This document shows positions 6,783 to 14,839 of a DNA stretch of 18,467 bases, piece after piece. Numbering within the stretch: the first letter of the stretch is position 1; every line of letters starts with the position of its first letter. A model generated the notes under the pieces. That model saw only the letters and a list, made by a program, of their open reading frames with translations, was not told the DNA's origin and made no database searches. The translations under genes were made by a program, and so were the position numbers. Source of the DNA: Lachnospiraceae bacterium UBA3850 (GTDB lineage Bacteria; Bacillota; Clostridia; Lachnospirales; Lachnospiraceae); assembly GCA_002392655.1 (NCBI GenBank), contig DGHK01000055.1, positions 1 to 18,467 of the forward strand, written 5' to 3'.

Positions 6783-7931
6783 ATGGCAGAAATGATTCCT
6801 ACAACTTCATATGGGCGTCCCCTTACTCCGCGGGAGATTCAGAAAGAGCAGCGCAGGCTTGAGAAGGAGCAGGATATAAGACGTAAGCCTTTAAAAACGG
6901 TGGTTCATCCGACACGTATAATAGCTTTTGCAGTTCAGGTAATGATAGCGATATATGTGTATGACTTTTTGAGAAATCATTTTATGCTGATAGTGCTCGC
7001 GCTTCTTGCTGCAGTTCTGGTTCTGGATATAGTCGGTCTGATACTCATTTACAGAGGTGTCAGCGTAGAAGCGGAGATACCAGAGAGAGATGTGAGCCGC
7101 TATAATACTTCTTTTCTGAGGCTTACACTCATCAATAAGTCACTTGCATTTTCAATGGATACCTGCGTAAAGCTGGATGTGGAAAATGTATTTTACAAGG
7201 ATAAAAGCGGTGTGGTTCTGTCACTGCCATGTTCTATCCGAGGGACGTATGAGAAGTATATTCCACTTAAATATACAATGAATGGACTATATAAATACAG
7301 TATTAAAGCCATTACTGTGCGCGATATCCTGGGCTTTGTTTCACTCAAGAAAAAGGTTGATGTTGAAACAGAGGTAAATGTTTATCCGGAGAGAGAAGGC
7401 GGTGCAAATCTTAATCTTACAGATATGGCAAGGGGGATGACGGAAAGCGAGGAAACCGTCAAGAAGGGACATGATTTCTCGGATGTTTCCGATGTAAGAG
7501 AATATATCCCCGGAGACAAGCTTATGAGTATCCACTGGAAGCTTTCGGCAAAGAGGGATGTCCTCATGGTTAAGGACAGGGTTTCCATGTCAGATCAGCA
7601 GCTTGTAATAGTTGCTGAGCTTTCCGGTGATGATAGAGAGGTGGATGACATTCTGACACTTACCTATGCGGTTGTAGCAGAGATGGTCAAATCCCAGACC
7701 TATGTAAGACTTCTCTGGTGGAGCGAGGGAAGATTTGCTTTCGAGGAAAGACAGATAATGAATATGGAGAACCTCAAGGATGCATTTGGCGCTATCTACT
7801 ATGAGAATATATATCCGGATGGTGACAGGACAAGAGGTTATATGCTGTCCATTCATCCGGAGCTCAAGGCATACGTATGTATATGCACAAAGGATGGAGA
7901 GGCAGATGCAGTAATCATTGAGCAGGACTAG
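6783..7931 (+). CDS. DUF58 domain membrane protein
   Basis: The partner usually found with MoxR ATPases; the biochemical role is not established, and an envelope function is commonly proposed. The 382 residues comprise a basic N-terminal tail, two helices at about 46-62 and 67-90, a beta-rich region (about 93-200), and the DUF58 signature at 237-265 reading DVREYIPGDKLMSIHWKLSA followed by KRDVLMVKD. The family pattern is D.R.Y.PGD...IHWK.SA....L.VK. The C-terminal part continues as a von Willebrand-like fold in this family. The ribosome binding site is poor (only AAGAAAG upstream of ATG 6783), unlike its neighbours, and the gene sits directly behind the 19-nt repeat array. Confidence 0.88.
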   Translation: MAEMIPTTSYGRPLTPREIQKEQRRLEKEQDIRRKPLKTVVHPTRIIAFAVQVMIAIYVYDFLRNHFMLIVLALLAAVLVLDIVGLILIYRGVSVEAEIPERDVSRYNTSFLRLTLINKSLAFSMDTCVKLDVENVFYKDKSGVVLSLPCSIRGTYEKYIPLKYTMNGLYKYSIKAITVRDILGFVSLKKKVDVETEVNVYPEREGGANLNLTDMARGMTESEETVKKGHDFSDVSDVREYIPGDKLMSIHWKLSAKRDVLMVKDRVSMSDQQLVIVAELSGDDREVDDILTLTYAVVAEMVKSQTYVRLLWWSEGRFAFEERQIMNMENLKDAFGAIYYENIYPDGDRTRGYMLSIHPELKAYVCICTKDGEADAVIIEQD

Positions 7932-7966
7932 TACAGTGGTTGATAAAAGAGTTGTAAGGCGATTAT

Positions 7967-10390
7967 ATGGCTAATCAGGATAATAACAACAGAATAAACT
8001 GGGATAATGCCACATATTTCGAGAAACGGCGTGCCATAAGAAGAGACAGACGTCAGAGATGGTCCAAATGGCAGAATGAGGATCGCCGTACAGTGGAGCT
8101 CTGCAAGGGTGCCTCTATAGATGAGGGCGTATATGACATAAGCGAGAACAGGTACTTTACACTTATCATCAAGGGTATAGTGGTGTATCTGATAACAGCC
8201 GGTGGAATAGGTGCCTATCTGACTGCGATGGAGATAGATTTCAACCAACTGATATTCCATCTGGTTATTCTTGCCACAGCCATACTATGCGCAACTCTCT
8301 ATCATAGCTGGCGTTCAGAGAATCTGGGCTATCTGGTATTCTTCCTGTTTTATGCAGCATTTATCATATTATTCAGGGACTATATCAACTCAGGTTTCTA
8401 TGCGGTCGTAAATGATACGTTGGACAGGGCATCTATCTACTTTGATACAGAAGGTTTTCAGTACTATAATGAGCGGATTTCCAACAGATATGTAGCGATA
8501 ACGATAGCGGTATCTGTTCTGGGTATAGCACTTAATGTGCTGCTCAACAACTATATACTTCGTCGTGCAAGATATATCGTTGCCATCGGACTTTCGCTTA
8601 CATTAAATGTTATCTGCTTCTATATGGAACGGGAACCGGGCACGCTTTACAGCATAATGGTTCTCAGCGGAATCCTGATGACCTTTGTTATGAAGAGCGG
8701 ACGGCATTTCTTCCTGAGCAGGCGGGATCATGTATTTGAAAGAAAGAAGACGGGGCTCAGCTATGCTCTTGATTATAAGACCTTATGGCAGGGACTTCTG
8801 GTCACTATTCTTCTGGCAACGGTTGTGGTCGGCTCCGTTTCGGTTCTTTATGATAAGACGTACTATGTTCAGGAGAGACTTCCAAGTGAGGAGAAGGTTG
8901 CTACCAGAGAGACGTTCCAGAACTTCATCATGCTCGGTTTTTTTGGTATCATAGATTATTATCCAAATAATGGTGGTCTTTCTACCGGTGAACTGGGTGG
9001 GGTATCTTCTATAAGGCTGGATTACAGAACTGATATTACAGTTATATATACACCTTACACCAGGGATACCATGTATATAAAGAACTTCACCGGAGCTACA
9101 TATATACCTTATAAGAATAACTGGGAGGTTCTGTGGAATCAGAATAATGATGGCAAATATGTATCGCAGCAGTTCAAGAACACTTATCCGCAGACGGTAA
9201 ATGCATTAAGTAATGCTTATAAAAGTAAGAACGAATATTCATCCAAGGGATATATGACTGTAATAAATGTCGAAGCTCCCGCGCTTACATATCAGCCCTA
9301 TTATTCAGAGGGTGAGAGCAAACCTCTTTTTACCAATCAGTCGGATACATATACATTTTATCCGAGATTTACTGACGAGGTATCGGGGAAAGAAATTAAG
9401 GAAGAGATTGATCCTATGTATCTTGATGTTCCTGACGCCAATAAAGAGGCGATTGATGATTTCATAGAAGAGGCAGGCTTTACCAAGGGAAGTCCTGAGG
9501 CTGTAGCCGGTCAGATACGTGACTATTATCAGGAATATATACCTTACACCATCAGACCGGGAGCCACACCTTGGAGGCAGGACTTCGTTAACTATTTCCT
9601 GACCATGAATCGTAAGGGGTACTGTGCGCATTTTGCATCTGCTGCAACGCTGATACTTCGCGAGATGGGGATTCCTGCCAGATATTGTGAGGGCTATGCC
9701 ATATCTTATATTCAGGTGATTGATGATGGTGAAATCGTTGAAAATGAAAACTATGCAGATCATTATGACGGTTTCAATCCTCTTGGCGAAACTGCAGTAG
9801 TAAGGGTAAATGCAACTGATGCAGATGCTCATGCCTGGGTTGAAGTATATGACGAAGCTAAGGGATGGGTAGTCGTGGAAGTTACCCCTTCTTCGGGACT
9901 TGAAGAAGAGGAGGAGGATGATTCTAATTTCTGGGAAGCCTTTAACAGTATATTTGGAGATGGCGAAGAGGTTGAAGGAGAGAGAGCAGAAACCGGAGGC
10001 AATAATCTCAGCGTTTCACAGGCGGATGCTGTTATGAAGGTTGCAGCGATTGTAGTGTTAATACTTCTTGTACTTGCTATTCTGATATATCTGGTTATAA
10101 GGTGGATAGTTCCCGAGGTGTCCTATCGTCTGAAATATGGTAAGGCCGGTCTTTCGGATAAGCTGATACTTAAGTATTCCAGACTTCTGGCAAAAAGATC
10201 CGGAAAAGATGTAAAGCTTAAGAGAAGAGTCAATTATTCTGAGCAGATGGACTACCTTATTGCGACAGATGAGGCAGGACGCGATAGAATGAAGGATATT
10301 CTGGATCGTGCCGGTTTCTCTGGAAGAGAGATAGATCAGGATGATTATGACTTCGCAAATGAAATGTTAGACAGGATTTTCTCAAGGTGA
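7967..10390 (+). CDS. Membrane-bound transglutaminase-like protein
   Basis: The third gene of the MoxR/DUF58 operon, 35 bases after the previous stop, with AAGG as a weak ribosome binding site. The 807 residues start with a basic cytosolic tail and about seven helices (64-86, 95-113, 119-137, 174-197, 202-219, 226-242, 276-294). An outside region of about 390 residues follows, then a last helix (about 688-714) and a helical cytosolic tail. The transglutaminase core (papain-like) holds GYCAHFA with Cys553, DAHAWVEVY with His622, and GWVVVEVTP where Glu638 stands at the usual Asp position. An acidic linker EEEEEDD follows. Family members may act as proteases or crosslinking enzymes on wall or surface proteins; the substrate is unknown. 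The stop codon lies within REP-like sequence. Confidence 0.88.
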   Translation: MANQDNNNRINWDNATYFEKRRAIRRDRRQRWSKWQNEDRRTVELCKGASIDEGVYDISENRYFTLIIKGIVVYLITAGGIGAYLTAMEIDFNQLIFHLVILATAILCATLYHSWRSENLGYLVFFLFYAAFIILFRDYINSGFYAVVNDTLDRASIYFDTEGFQYYNERISNRYVAITIAVSVLGIALNVLLNNYILRRARYIVAIGLSLTLNVICFYMEREPGTLYSIMVLSGILMTFVMKSGRHFFLSRRDHVFERKKTGLSYALDYKTLWQGLLVTILLATVVVGSVSVLYDKTYYVQERLPSEEKVATRETFQNFIMLGFFGIIDYYPNNGGLSTGELGGVSSIRLDYRTDITVIYTPYTRDTMYIKNFTGATYIPYKNNWEVLWNQNNDGKYVSQQFKNTYPQTVNALSNAYKSKNEYSSKGYMTVINVEAPALTYQPYYSEGESKPLFTNQSDTYTFYPRFTDEVSGKEIKEEIDPMYLDVPDANKEAIDDFIEEAGFTKGSPEAVAGQIRDYYQEYIPYTIRPGATPWRQDFVNYFLTMNRKGYCAHFASAATLILREMGIPARYCEGYAISYIQVIDDGEIVENENYADHYDGFNPLGETAVVRVNATDADAHAWVEVYDEAKGWVVVEVTPSSGLEEEEEDDSNFWEAFNSIFGDGEEVEGERAETGGNNLSVSQADAVMKVAAIVVLILLVLAILIYLVIRWIVPEVSYRLKYGKAGLSDKLILKYSRLLAKRSGKDVKLKRRVNYSEQMDYLIATDEAGRDRMKDILDRAGFSGREIDQDDYDFANEMLDRIFSR

Positions 10391-10395
10391 CAAGG
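10386..10395 (-). repeat. Partial REP arm covering the transglutaminase stop codon
   Basis: GGTGACAAGG here repeats exactly at 10399-10408, where it begins a full REP copy. The TGA stop of the upstream gene (10388-10390) lies inside this arm. Confidence 0.65.
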
Positions 10396-10399
10396 GCTG

Positions 10400-10426
10400 G
10401 TGACAAGGTGCCTGTCCCCTTGTCAC
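10400..10426 (-). repeat. REP-like palindromic repeat, inverted copy
   Basis: A 27-nt palindrome in the opposite orientation to the other copies. The arms GTGACAAGG and CCTTGTCAC are a perfect 9-bp match with a 9-nt loop, making it the most stable copy in the window. It differs from the common copy at one base. It is the only hairpin after the MoxR operon and may end or protect that transcript. Confidence 0.85.
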
Positions 10427-10438
10427 ATAAGAAATTAC

Positions 10439-10467
10439 TTGACAATATAGATGTGGTATGTTAGGTT
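10439..10467 (+). promoter_or_regulatory. Candidate promoter of the leuA T-box transcript
   Basis: A perfect -35 TTGACA (10439-10444), 17 bases, then TAGGTT (10462-10467) preceded by TG at 10459-10460. The -10 core is weak but the TG extension and perfect -35 compensate. The predicted start near 10474 falls within the palindrome described next. Confidence 0.5.
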
Positions 10468-10497
10468 AGTTTCAATTCTTACGAAGAATAGAAACTA
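10467..10497 (+). promoter_or_regulatory. 31-nt palindrome at the leuA transcription start
   Basis: Outer arms TAGTTTC (10467-10473) and GAAACTA (10491-10497) and inner arms ATTCTT (10475-10480) and AAGAAT (10484-10489) form a near-perfect inverted repeat, with one A-A mismatch and loop ACG. It overlaps the last base of the -10 and the start site, so it could be an operator. If transcribed it is a 5' hairpin ahead of the T-box. It does not clearly fit the CodY consensus. Confidence 0.5.
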
Positions 10498-10515
10498 AAT
10501 ATGGTATTTAAATGC

Positions 10516-10807
10516 ATTGATGGAGAATAGTAAGTGCTGATGGATTCTGATATAGCTGGTCTATATCGTGAGAGAACTGCCGGTTGCTGCAAGGCAGAGA
10601 TGAGATAACACCGAACTCGCTCCTGAGCAGACCGGGTGAAACCTGTGTGGCGTGTAGTCCGGTACGGATTCCAACCGTAAAAGTGGAAGGGTATAAGAAT
10701 ATTTATTCCAGTACCTGATGAGTGCATATAGCGAAGGCTGTATGAAGTAGAGTGGTACCGCGTGAATTCACGTCTCTACAAACTGTAAGGTTTGTGGAGG
10801 CGTTTTT
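10516..10807 (+). promoter_or_regulatory. Leucine-type T-box riboswitch
   Basis: A leader RNA that senses uncharged tRNA. The T-box sequence AGAGTGGTACCGCG is at 10749-10762. Stem I elements are recognisable: GAGAATAGTAA at about 10533-10543, GAGAGAACTGCCGG with the distal CTGCC/GGCAG stem (10577-10598), and GAACTCGCTCCTGAGC at about 10613-10628. In the last element CTC (10616-10618) is the likely specifier codon, meaning leucine, in agreement with the downstream leuA. CTGGTCT (10556-10562) pairs with AGACCGG (10629-10635). Without uncharged tRNA-Leu the terminator at 10771-10807 should form; binding of the tRNA acceptor end to the T-box bulge favours the antiterminator. Confidence 0.92.
10771..10807 (+). 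terminator. T-box-controlled terminator of leuA
   Basis: A 13-bp stem (10771-10783 with 10790-10802, two G-T pairs) with loop TGTAAG is followed by five T. It is the regulated terminator of the T-box leader. Confidence 0.92.
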
Positions 10808-10915
10808 GTTTGCCGTAAATCTGTCACTCGCTGGCAGTCCTGCCCGATGACCGATGCACTAAACCTTGAAATAACACCCAAAACAATGTAGAATAAGAAT
10901 TTGGAGGTAAAGGAC

Positions 10916-12598
10916 ATGAAGAATTATCAGCATTACAGAAGAGGTTACTTTATGCCACCTGTAGAAAGTACAGAGTGGGTAAAAAAAGAATATATTGACA
11001 AGGCTCCGCTTTGGTGCAGTGTTGACCTGAGAGATGGTAATCAGGCGCTGGTGGTACCTATGAGTCTTGACGAGAAGCTTGAGTTCTACAAAGAGCTTAT
11101 AAGAGTCGGCTTCAAGGAGATAGAGATAGGATTTCCTGCTGCAAGCGAAACAGAGTATGAGTTCTGCAGACGTCTTATAGAGGATAATCTGATTCCTGAT
11201 GATGTTACTATTCAGGTGCTGACTCAGGCAAGAGAGCATATCATCAAGAAGACATTTGAAGCAGTACGCGGCGCTAATCCTAAAAATGTTATCGTGCACG
11301 TATATAATTCAACGAGTGTTGCCCAGCGTGAGCAGGTCTTCAGAAAGTCAAAGGATGAGATAAAGCAGATAGCAATAGATGGAGCGGCTCTTCTGAAGAG
11401 ACTTGCTGAGGAGGATGGAGCAGAGTACCGTTTCGAGTACAGCCCAGAGAGCTTTACAGGAACAGAGCCTGAGTATGCGCTTGAGGTTTGCAACGCTGTA
11501 CTTGATGTATGGCAGCCTACTCCTGACAGAAAGGCTATCATCAATCTCCCTGCAACAGTAGAGATGTCACTTCCACATGTATATGCCAGTCAGATAGAGT
11601 ATATGAGCAAGAACATGAAGTATCGTGAAAATGTTATACTCTCACTTCATCCTCATAATGACAGAGGCTGTGGTGTAGCGGATGCTGAGCTGGGAATACT
11701 TGCCGGAGCTGACAGAATAGAAGGAACACTTTTTGGAAATGGTGAAAGAACAGGTAATGTAGATATCATTACTCTTGCTATGAATATGTACACTCATGGT
11801 GTTGATCCTGAGCTGGACTTCTCAGATATGCCAAGAATCCAGGAAATCTATGAGAAGCTTACAGGTATGGAGATATATCCAAGAGAGCCGTATTGTGGAA
11901 AGCTGGTATTTGCAGCATTTTCCGGTTCCCATCAGGATGCTATTGCAAAGGGCATGAAGTGGCGTGAAGAGGATCCGGACCAGATGTGGACTACTCCGTA
12001 TCTGCCGCTGAATCCGGAGGATATCGGACGTACCTACGATGGAGATGTTATAAGGATCAACTCACAGTCCGGAAAGGGCGGAGTTGGATTCATACTTGAG
12101 ACAAAGTACGGCTTCAATCTTCCTAAGAAGATGAAAGAGGATGTGGGCTATGCTGTAAAGAGTGTATCCGATCATGGACATAGAGAACTGCAGCCTGAAG
12201 AGGTATATAAGGTATTCAAGGAGAGATATGTCAATATCGATACTCCTATAGAATATAAGGAATGTCATTTCCAGCAGGTTGATGGTATAAAATGTGAGCT
12301 TACCATTGAAAGAGATGGAGTACACAAGGTATATCATGGACAGGGAAATGGACGTCTTGATGCTATAAGTAATGCCATAATGAGGCATTTTGCTGTTACC
12401 TTTGAGATAGTAAACTATGACGAGCATGCACTTACCAGAGGATCTAATTCTCAGGCGTGCGCCTATGTAGCAATTCAGGTTGCCGGTCAGGAGGAGATAA
12501 TCTACGGTGCCGGTATCCATACAGATATTATAGAGGCTTCTGCCTATGCACTTATAAGTGCTGTTAATAAGGCTCTTCAGTCAAAGCACCTTAGCTAA
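10916..12598 (+). CDS. leuA: 2-isopropylmalate synthase, long form
   Basis: Condenses acetyl-CoA with 2-oxoisovalerate to 2-isopropylmalate, the first committed step of leucine synthesis, in the cytosol. The start is ATG 10916, preceded by GGAGG at 10903-10907; the in-frame TTG at 10901 overlaps that site and is rejected. The 560 residues match the yeast/actinobacterial-type LeuA (LeuA2-like). The TIM-barrel part has DLRDGNQAL at 37-45 with metal ligand Asp, LHPHNDRG with His245 and His247 as metal ligands, and FGNGERTGNVD. The last roughly 130 residues form the LeuA dimerisation/feedback domain (GAGIHTDIIEASAYALISAVN near the end), so leucine inhibition is expected. Expression is controlled by the leucine T-box. 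Other leu genes are not in the window. Confidence 0.96.
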   Translation: MKNYQHYRRGYFMPPVESTEWVKKEYIDKAPLWCSVDLRDGNQALVVPMSLDEKLEFYKELIRVGFKEIEIGFPAASETEYEFCRRLIEDNLIPDDVTIQVLTQAREHIIKKTFEAVRGANPKNVIVHVYNSTSVAQREQVFRKSKDEIKQIAIDGAALLKRLAEEDGAEYRFEYSPESFTGTEPEYALEVCNAVLDVWQPTPDRKAIINLPATVEMSLPHVYASQIEYMSKNMKYRENVILSLHPHNDRGCGVADAELGILAGADRIEGTLFGNGERTGNVDIITLAMNMYTHGVDPELDFSDMPRIQEIYEKLTGMEIYPREPYCGKLVFAAFSGSHQDAIAKGMKWREEDPDQMWTTPYLPLNPEDIGRTYDGDVIRINSQSGKGGVGFILETKYGFNLPKKMKEDVGYAVKSVSDHGHRELQPEEVYKVFKERYVNIDTPIEYKECHFQQVDGIKCELTIERDGVHKVYHGQGNGRLDAISNAIMRHFAVTFEIVNYDEHALTRGSNSQACAYVAIQVAGQEEIIYGAGIHTDIIEASAYALISAVNKALQSKHLS

Positions 12599-12625
12599 GA
12601 CCGGAGCGTGTGACGGAGTAATGGA

Positions 12626-13843
12626 ATGTCAGATAGAGAAGATGACAATATAATATATGTCTCCGGACCTGAGGAGGTCGGCAGGGAGAACGAGAAGAGA
12701 CAGGCTGAGCAGAGAAAAACCGGAATGACTATCATACTGGTAGTTATGGTGGCTCTCGTTATAGTTGGCGTGGCAGTCTTCGTTCATCTTCGCATGAGAA
12801 CCTATAAGGGGGTAAAGGTGCTGAACTCAGCCGAAACCTCCTTTGATTCCAATGCGGATTATCTAAGGTTTGGTGACAATCTGCTTAAATATACTCCTGA
12901 TGGCGTTTCGTATATCAACAGTAGTGGTGATGTAGTCTGGACTGCCGGAGAAGATTTCCGGGTTCCGATAGCGGCTGTCAGAGGCGACTATGCTGTGGTA
13001 GCCGATAAGGGCGGTAATCTTGTGGCAGTGTTTGGACTGGAGGGGCAGATAAGCTCACTCAAGATGCCATATAGCATCTGCGATATAGATGTGGCGAGAC
13101 AGGGCGCATTTTCCGTAATACTCGAATCTGATGAGACCAACTATATCTATATGTATGATAAGAATGGTGAGATCATATACGAGATGCAGACCTCTATAGA
13201 CAAGAGTGGATACCCTATGGATATAAGTCTTTCTGAGGATGGACAGAAGCTTTTTTCCAGTTATTTCAGATTGGACGGAGTTAATATCAGGAACAATCTG
13301 ACTGCTTATAACTTCGGGGAAGTAGGCCAGAATGAAAATGCTGACCGTATGGTGGGTGGATATTCACTGGAGGAGGAAATGGTTCCCAAGGTGGAGTTCG
13401 TTACAAATGATATTGTAGCTGCATTTTCCGATTCAAAGATCAGACTCTATAATATGAAGGAGATTCCTTCTGAGAGGGCAACTATAGAGTATAAGGGGGA
13501 GATCTCCAGTATATTCTATTCAGAGGACTATCTTGGGTATATCATACCGAGTCCTGATGCCGGAACCAGCGCGGATCATATACTCTACGCTTTTGATATG
13601 TCCGGGAAGCCCAGCTTTGAGTATTCATTTAGCATGGATTATGACAAGATATATGCCGACAAGGATGAGATAATCATAACCGGAGGCAATCAGTGCCTCA
13701 TTATCGAAAATGGTGGAAGAACCAAGTTTACTTATACATTTGATAATTCTATCAAGTCCATGACGCCTGCTGCCAAGAGAAATGAATACGTTGTGAACTT
13801 TGAAAATAAAACTGAAACTATCAGACTTAAAACAGAGGAATAG
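12626..13843 (+). CDS. DUF5711-type single-pass membrane protein
   Basis: The 405 residues have a charged N-terminal tail of about 30, one helix at 34-55, and a long outside region of repeated short beta strands with YDKNGEIIYEMQT, YNFGEVGQ, YAFDMSGKPSFEYSF and similar. This suggests a beta-propeller-like fold. I recognise it as DUF5711, a family of unknown function often next to cvpA in Lachnospiraceae (from memory, not a search). GGAG at 12615-12618 supports the start. It lies 27 bases after leuA with no terminator between, and the next gene starts 3 bases after its stop, so the three genes probably share transcripts. Confidence 0.7.
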   Translation: MSDREDDNIIYVSGPEEVGRENEKRQAEQRKTGMTIILVVMVALVIVGVAVFVHLRMRTYKGVKVLNSAETSFDSNADYLRFGDNLLKYTPDGVSYINSSGDVVWTAGEDFRVPIAAVRGDYAVVADKGGNLVAVFGLEGQISSLKMPYSICDIDVARQGAFSVILESDETNYIYMYDKNGEIIYEMQTSIDKSGYPMDISLSEDGQKLFSSYFRLDGVNIRNNLTAYNFGEVGQNENADRMVGGYSLEEEMVPKVEFVTNDIVAAFSDSKIRLYNMKEIPSERATIEYKGEISSIFYSEDYLGYIIPSPDAGTSADHILYAFDMSGKPSFEYSFSMDYDKIYADKDEIIITGGNQCLIIENGGRTKFTYTFDNSIKSMTPAAKRNEYVVNFENKTETIRLKTEE

Positions 13844-13846
13844 ACT

Positions 13847-14605
13847 ATGTATTATATAATGTTTTCGGTTATAGCCATTCTTCTTATCTGTGGACTGGTA
13901 GGGCTGAAGAGAGGGCTTTTCAAGATGGTTTTCGGCTTTCTGGCTCTTGTCCTTTCTATCGGAATTACCTATGTTGCCAGACCCTTTATATCAACCTATA
14001 TTATAGAAGAAACTGATATAGATGAAAGACTTGAAGAGCGGGTATATACAAAGCTGGAATCGGAAATGCAGAAAAAGGTTGCTGATTCCCTCAAGGCTTC
14101 AGGAGTTACTACAGGCCTTTCGGATATGGCTGAGGATGAAACCAGCTTTCTGTTATCGGTGGATCCGGATAAGGCGTCCCAGGTACAGTTTATAGATGAT
14201 TTTGATATGCCTGAAACCTTTAAGCAGGCATTCATCAGCAATAATAATGATTCTATGTATGAGAAGCTGGGAGTAGATTCTTTTTACAAATATATATCAA
14301 AATACACAGCATATCTTTTGATAAATGTGGGTACCTTTTTAGGACTTTTTATCGTGATACGGCTGGTATTTCTGATAATTGCCCTTGTTATCGGCTGGAT
14401 AATGAAGGAGGCTCCGGTACTCGGCATCATGAACCGTGTGGGAGGACTTGTATTTGGGCTTTTTATAGGCTGTATTCTGATATGGGTATTTATGATTATT
14501 GCAGGCTTTGCGTTTGGGGCAAGCTATGACAATATGATAGCCGGTAATCCGGTGCTGGAATTCATAGACAGTCATAATCTTATAACGACGATCATAACTA
14601 AGTGA
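13847..14605 (+). CDS. CvpA-family membrane protein
   Basis: The CvpA family was named for colicin V production in E. coli; in other bacteria its role is unclear, with envelope and stress functions suggested. The 252 residues have four helices (about 1-20, 26-49, 155-186, 198-222). The first pair is joined by GLKRGLFK, the last carries NRVGGLVFGLFIG, both typical of CvpA. An acidic, helical insert of about 100 residues between helices 2 and 3 makes it longer than the E. coli protein (about 160 residues). GAGG at 13836-13839, inside the preceding gene, and the 3-base gap point to coupled translation with the DUF5711 gene. Confidence 0.85.
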   Translation: MYYIMFSVIAILLICGLVGLKRGLFKMVFGFLALVLSIGITYVARPFISTYIIEETDIDERLEERVYTKLESEMQKKVADSLKASGVTTGLSDMAEDETSFLLSVDPDKASQVQFIDDFDMPETFKQAFISNNNDSMYEKLGVDSFYKYISKYTAYLLINVGTFLGLFIVIRLVFLIIALVIGWIMKEAPVLGIMNRVGGLVFGLFIGCILIWVFMIIAGFAFGASYDNMIAGNPVLEFIDSHNLITTIITK

Positions 14606-14685
14606 TGACGTACAGATTTTTGAAGAAGGTTTCTTAGGTGATTATGTGATCCGGGAGGTTACATATTATACTTGAAAATATAATT

Positions 14686-14726
14686 GGTTAGGATGTAGAA
14701 ATGCTTTTCACATCCTAACCTTTTTT
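14686..14726 (+). terminator. Strong terminator ending the leuA-DUF5711-cvpA unit
   Basis: A perfect 11-bp stem GGTTAGGATGT / ACATCCTAACC (14686-14696 with 14710-14720) is followed by six T (14721-14726). It isolates the next gene from read-through. Confidence 0.93.
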
Positions 14727-14767
14727 GTATAATAATGGTAGTTGTTGCGCTTTTGTTGCTATGCTGG

Positions 14768-14776
14768 TGTTATTAT
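14768..14776 (+). promoter_or_regulatory. Candidate promoter of the 1033-aa protein gene
   Basis: TG-T-TATTAT is an extended -10 with 5 of 6 matches. No good -35 is seen 17 bases upstream. A promoter is required here because a strong terminator lies just upstream. Confidence 0.4.
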
Positions 14777-14839
14777 AACGGCATAACAATAAAACTATGA
14801 TTTTAGATGTTTCTCAAAAGAGAAGAAAGGAAGACTAAA

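Noticed and set aside
10859..11299. Long open frame antisense to leuA
   Set aside because: It mirrors the codon pattern of a certain gene, shows no family resemblance and has no convincing start signal. The same applies to the other antisense frames over known genes.
14807..14839. Upstream ATG for the 1033-aa protein
   Set aside because: No ribosome binding site precedes it, whereas AAAGGAAG precedes the ATG at 14840.
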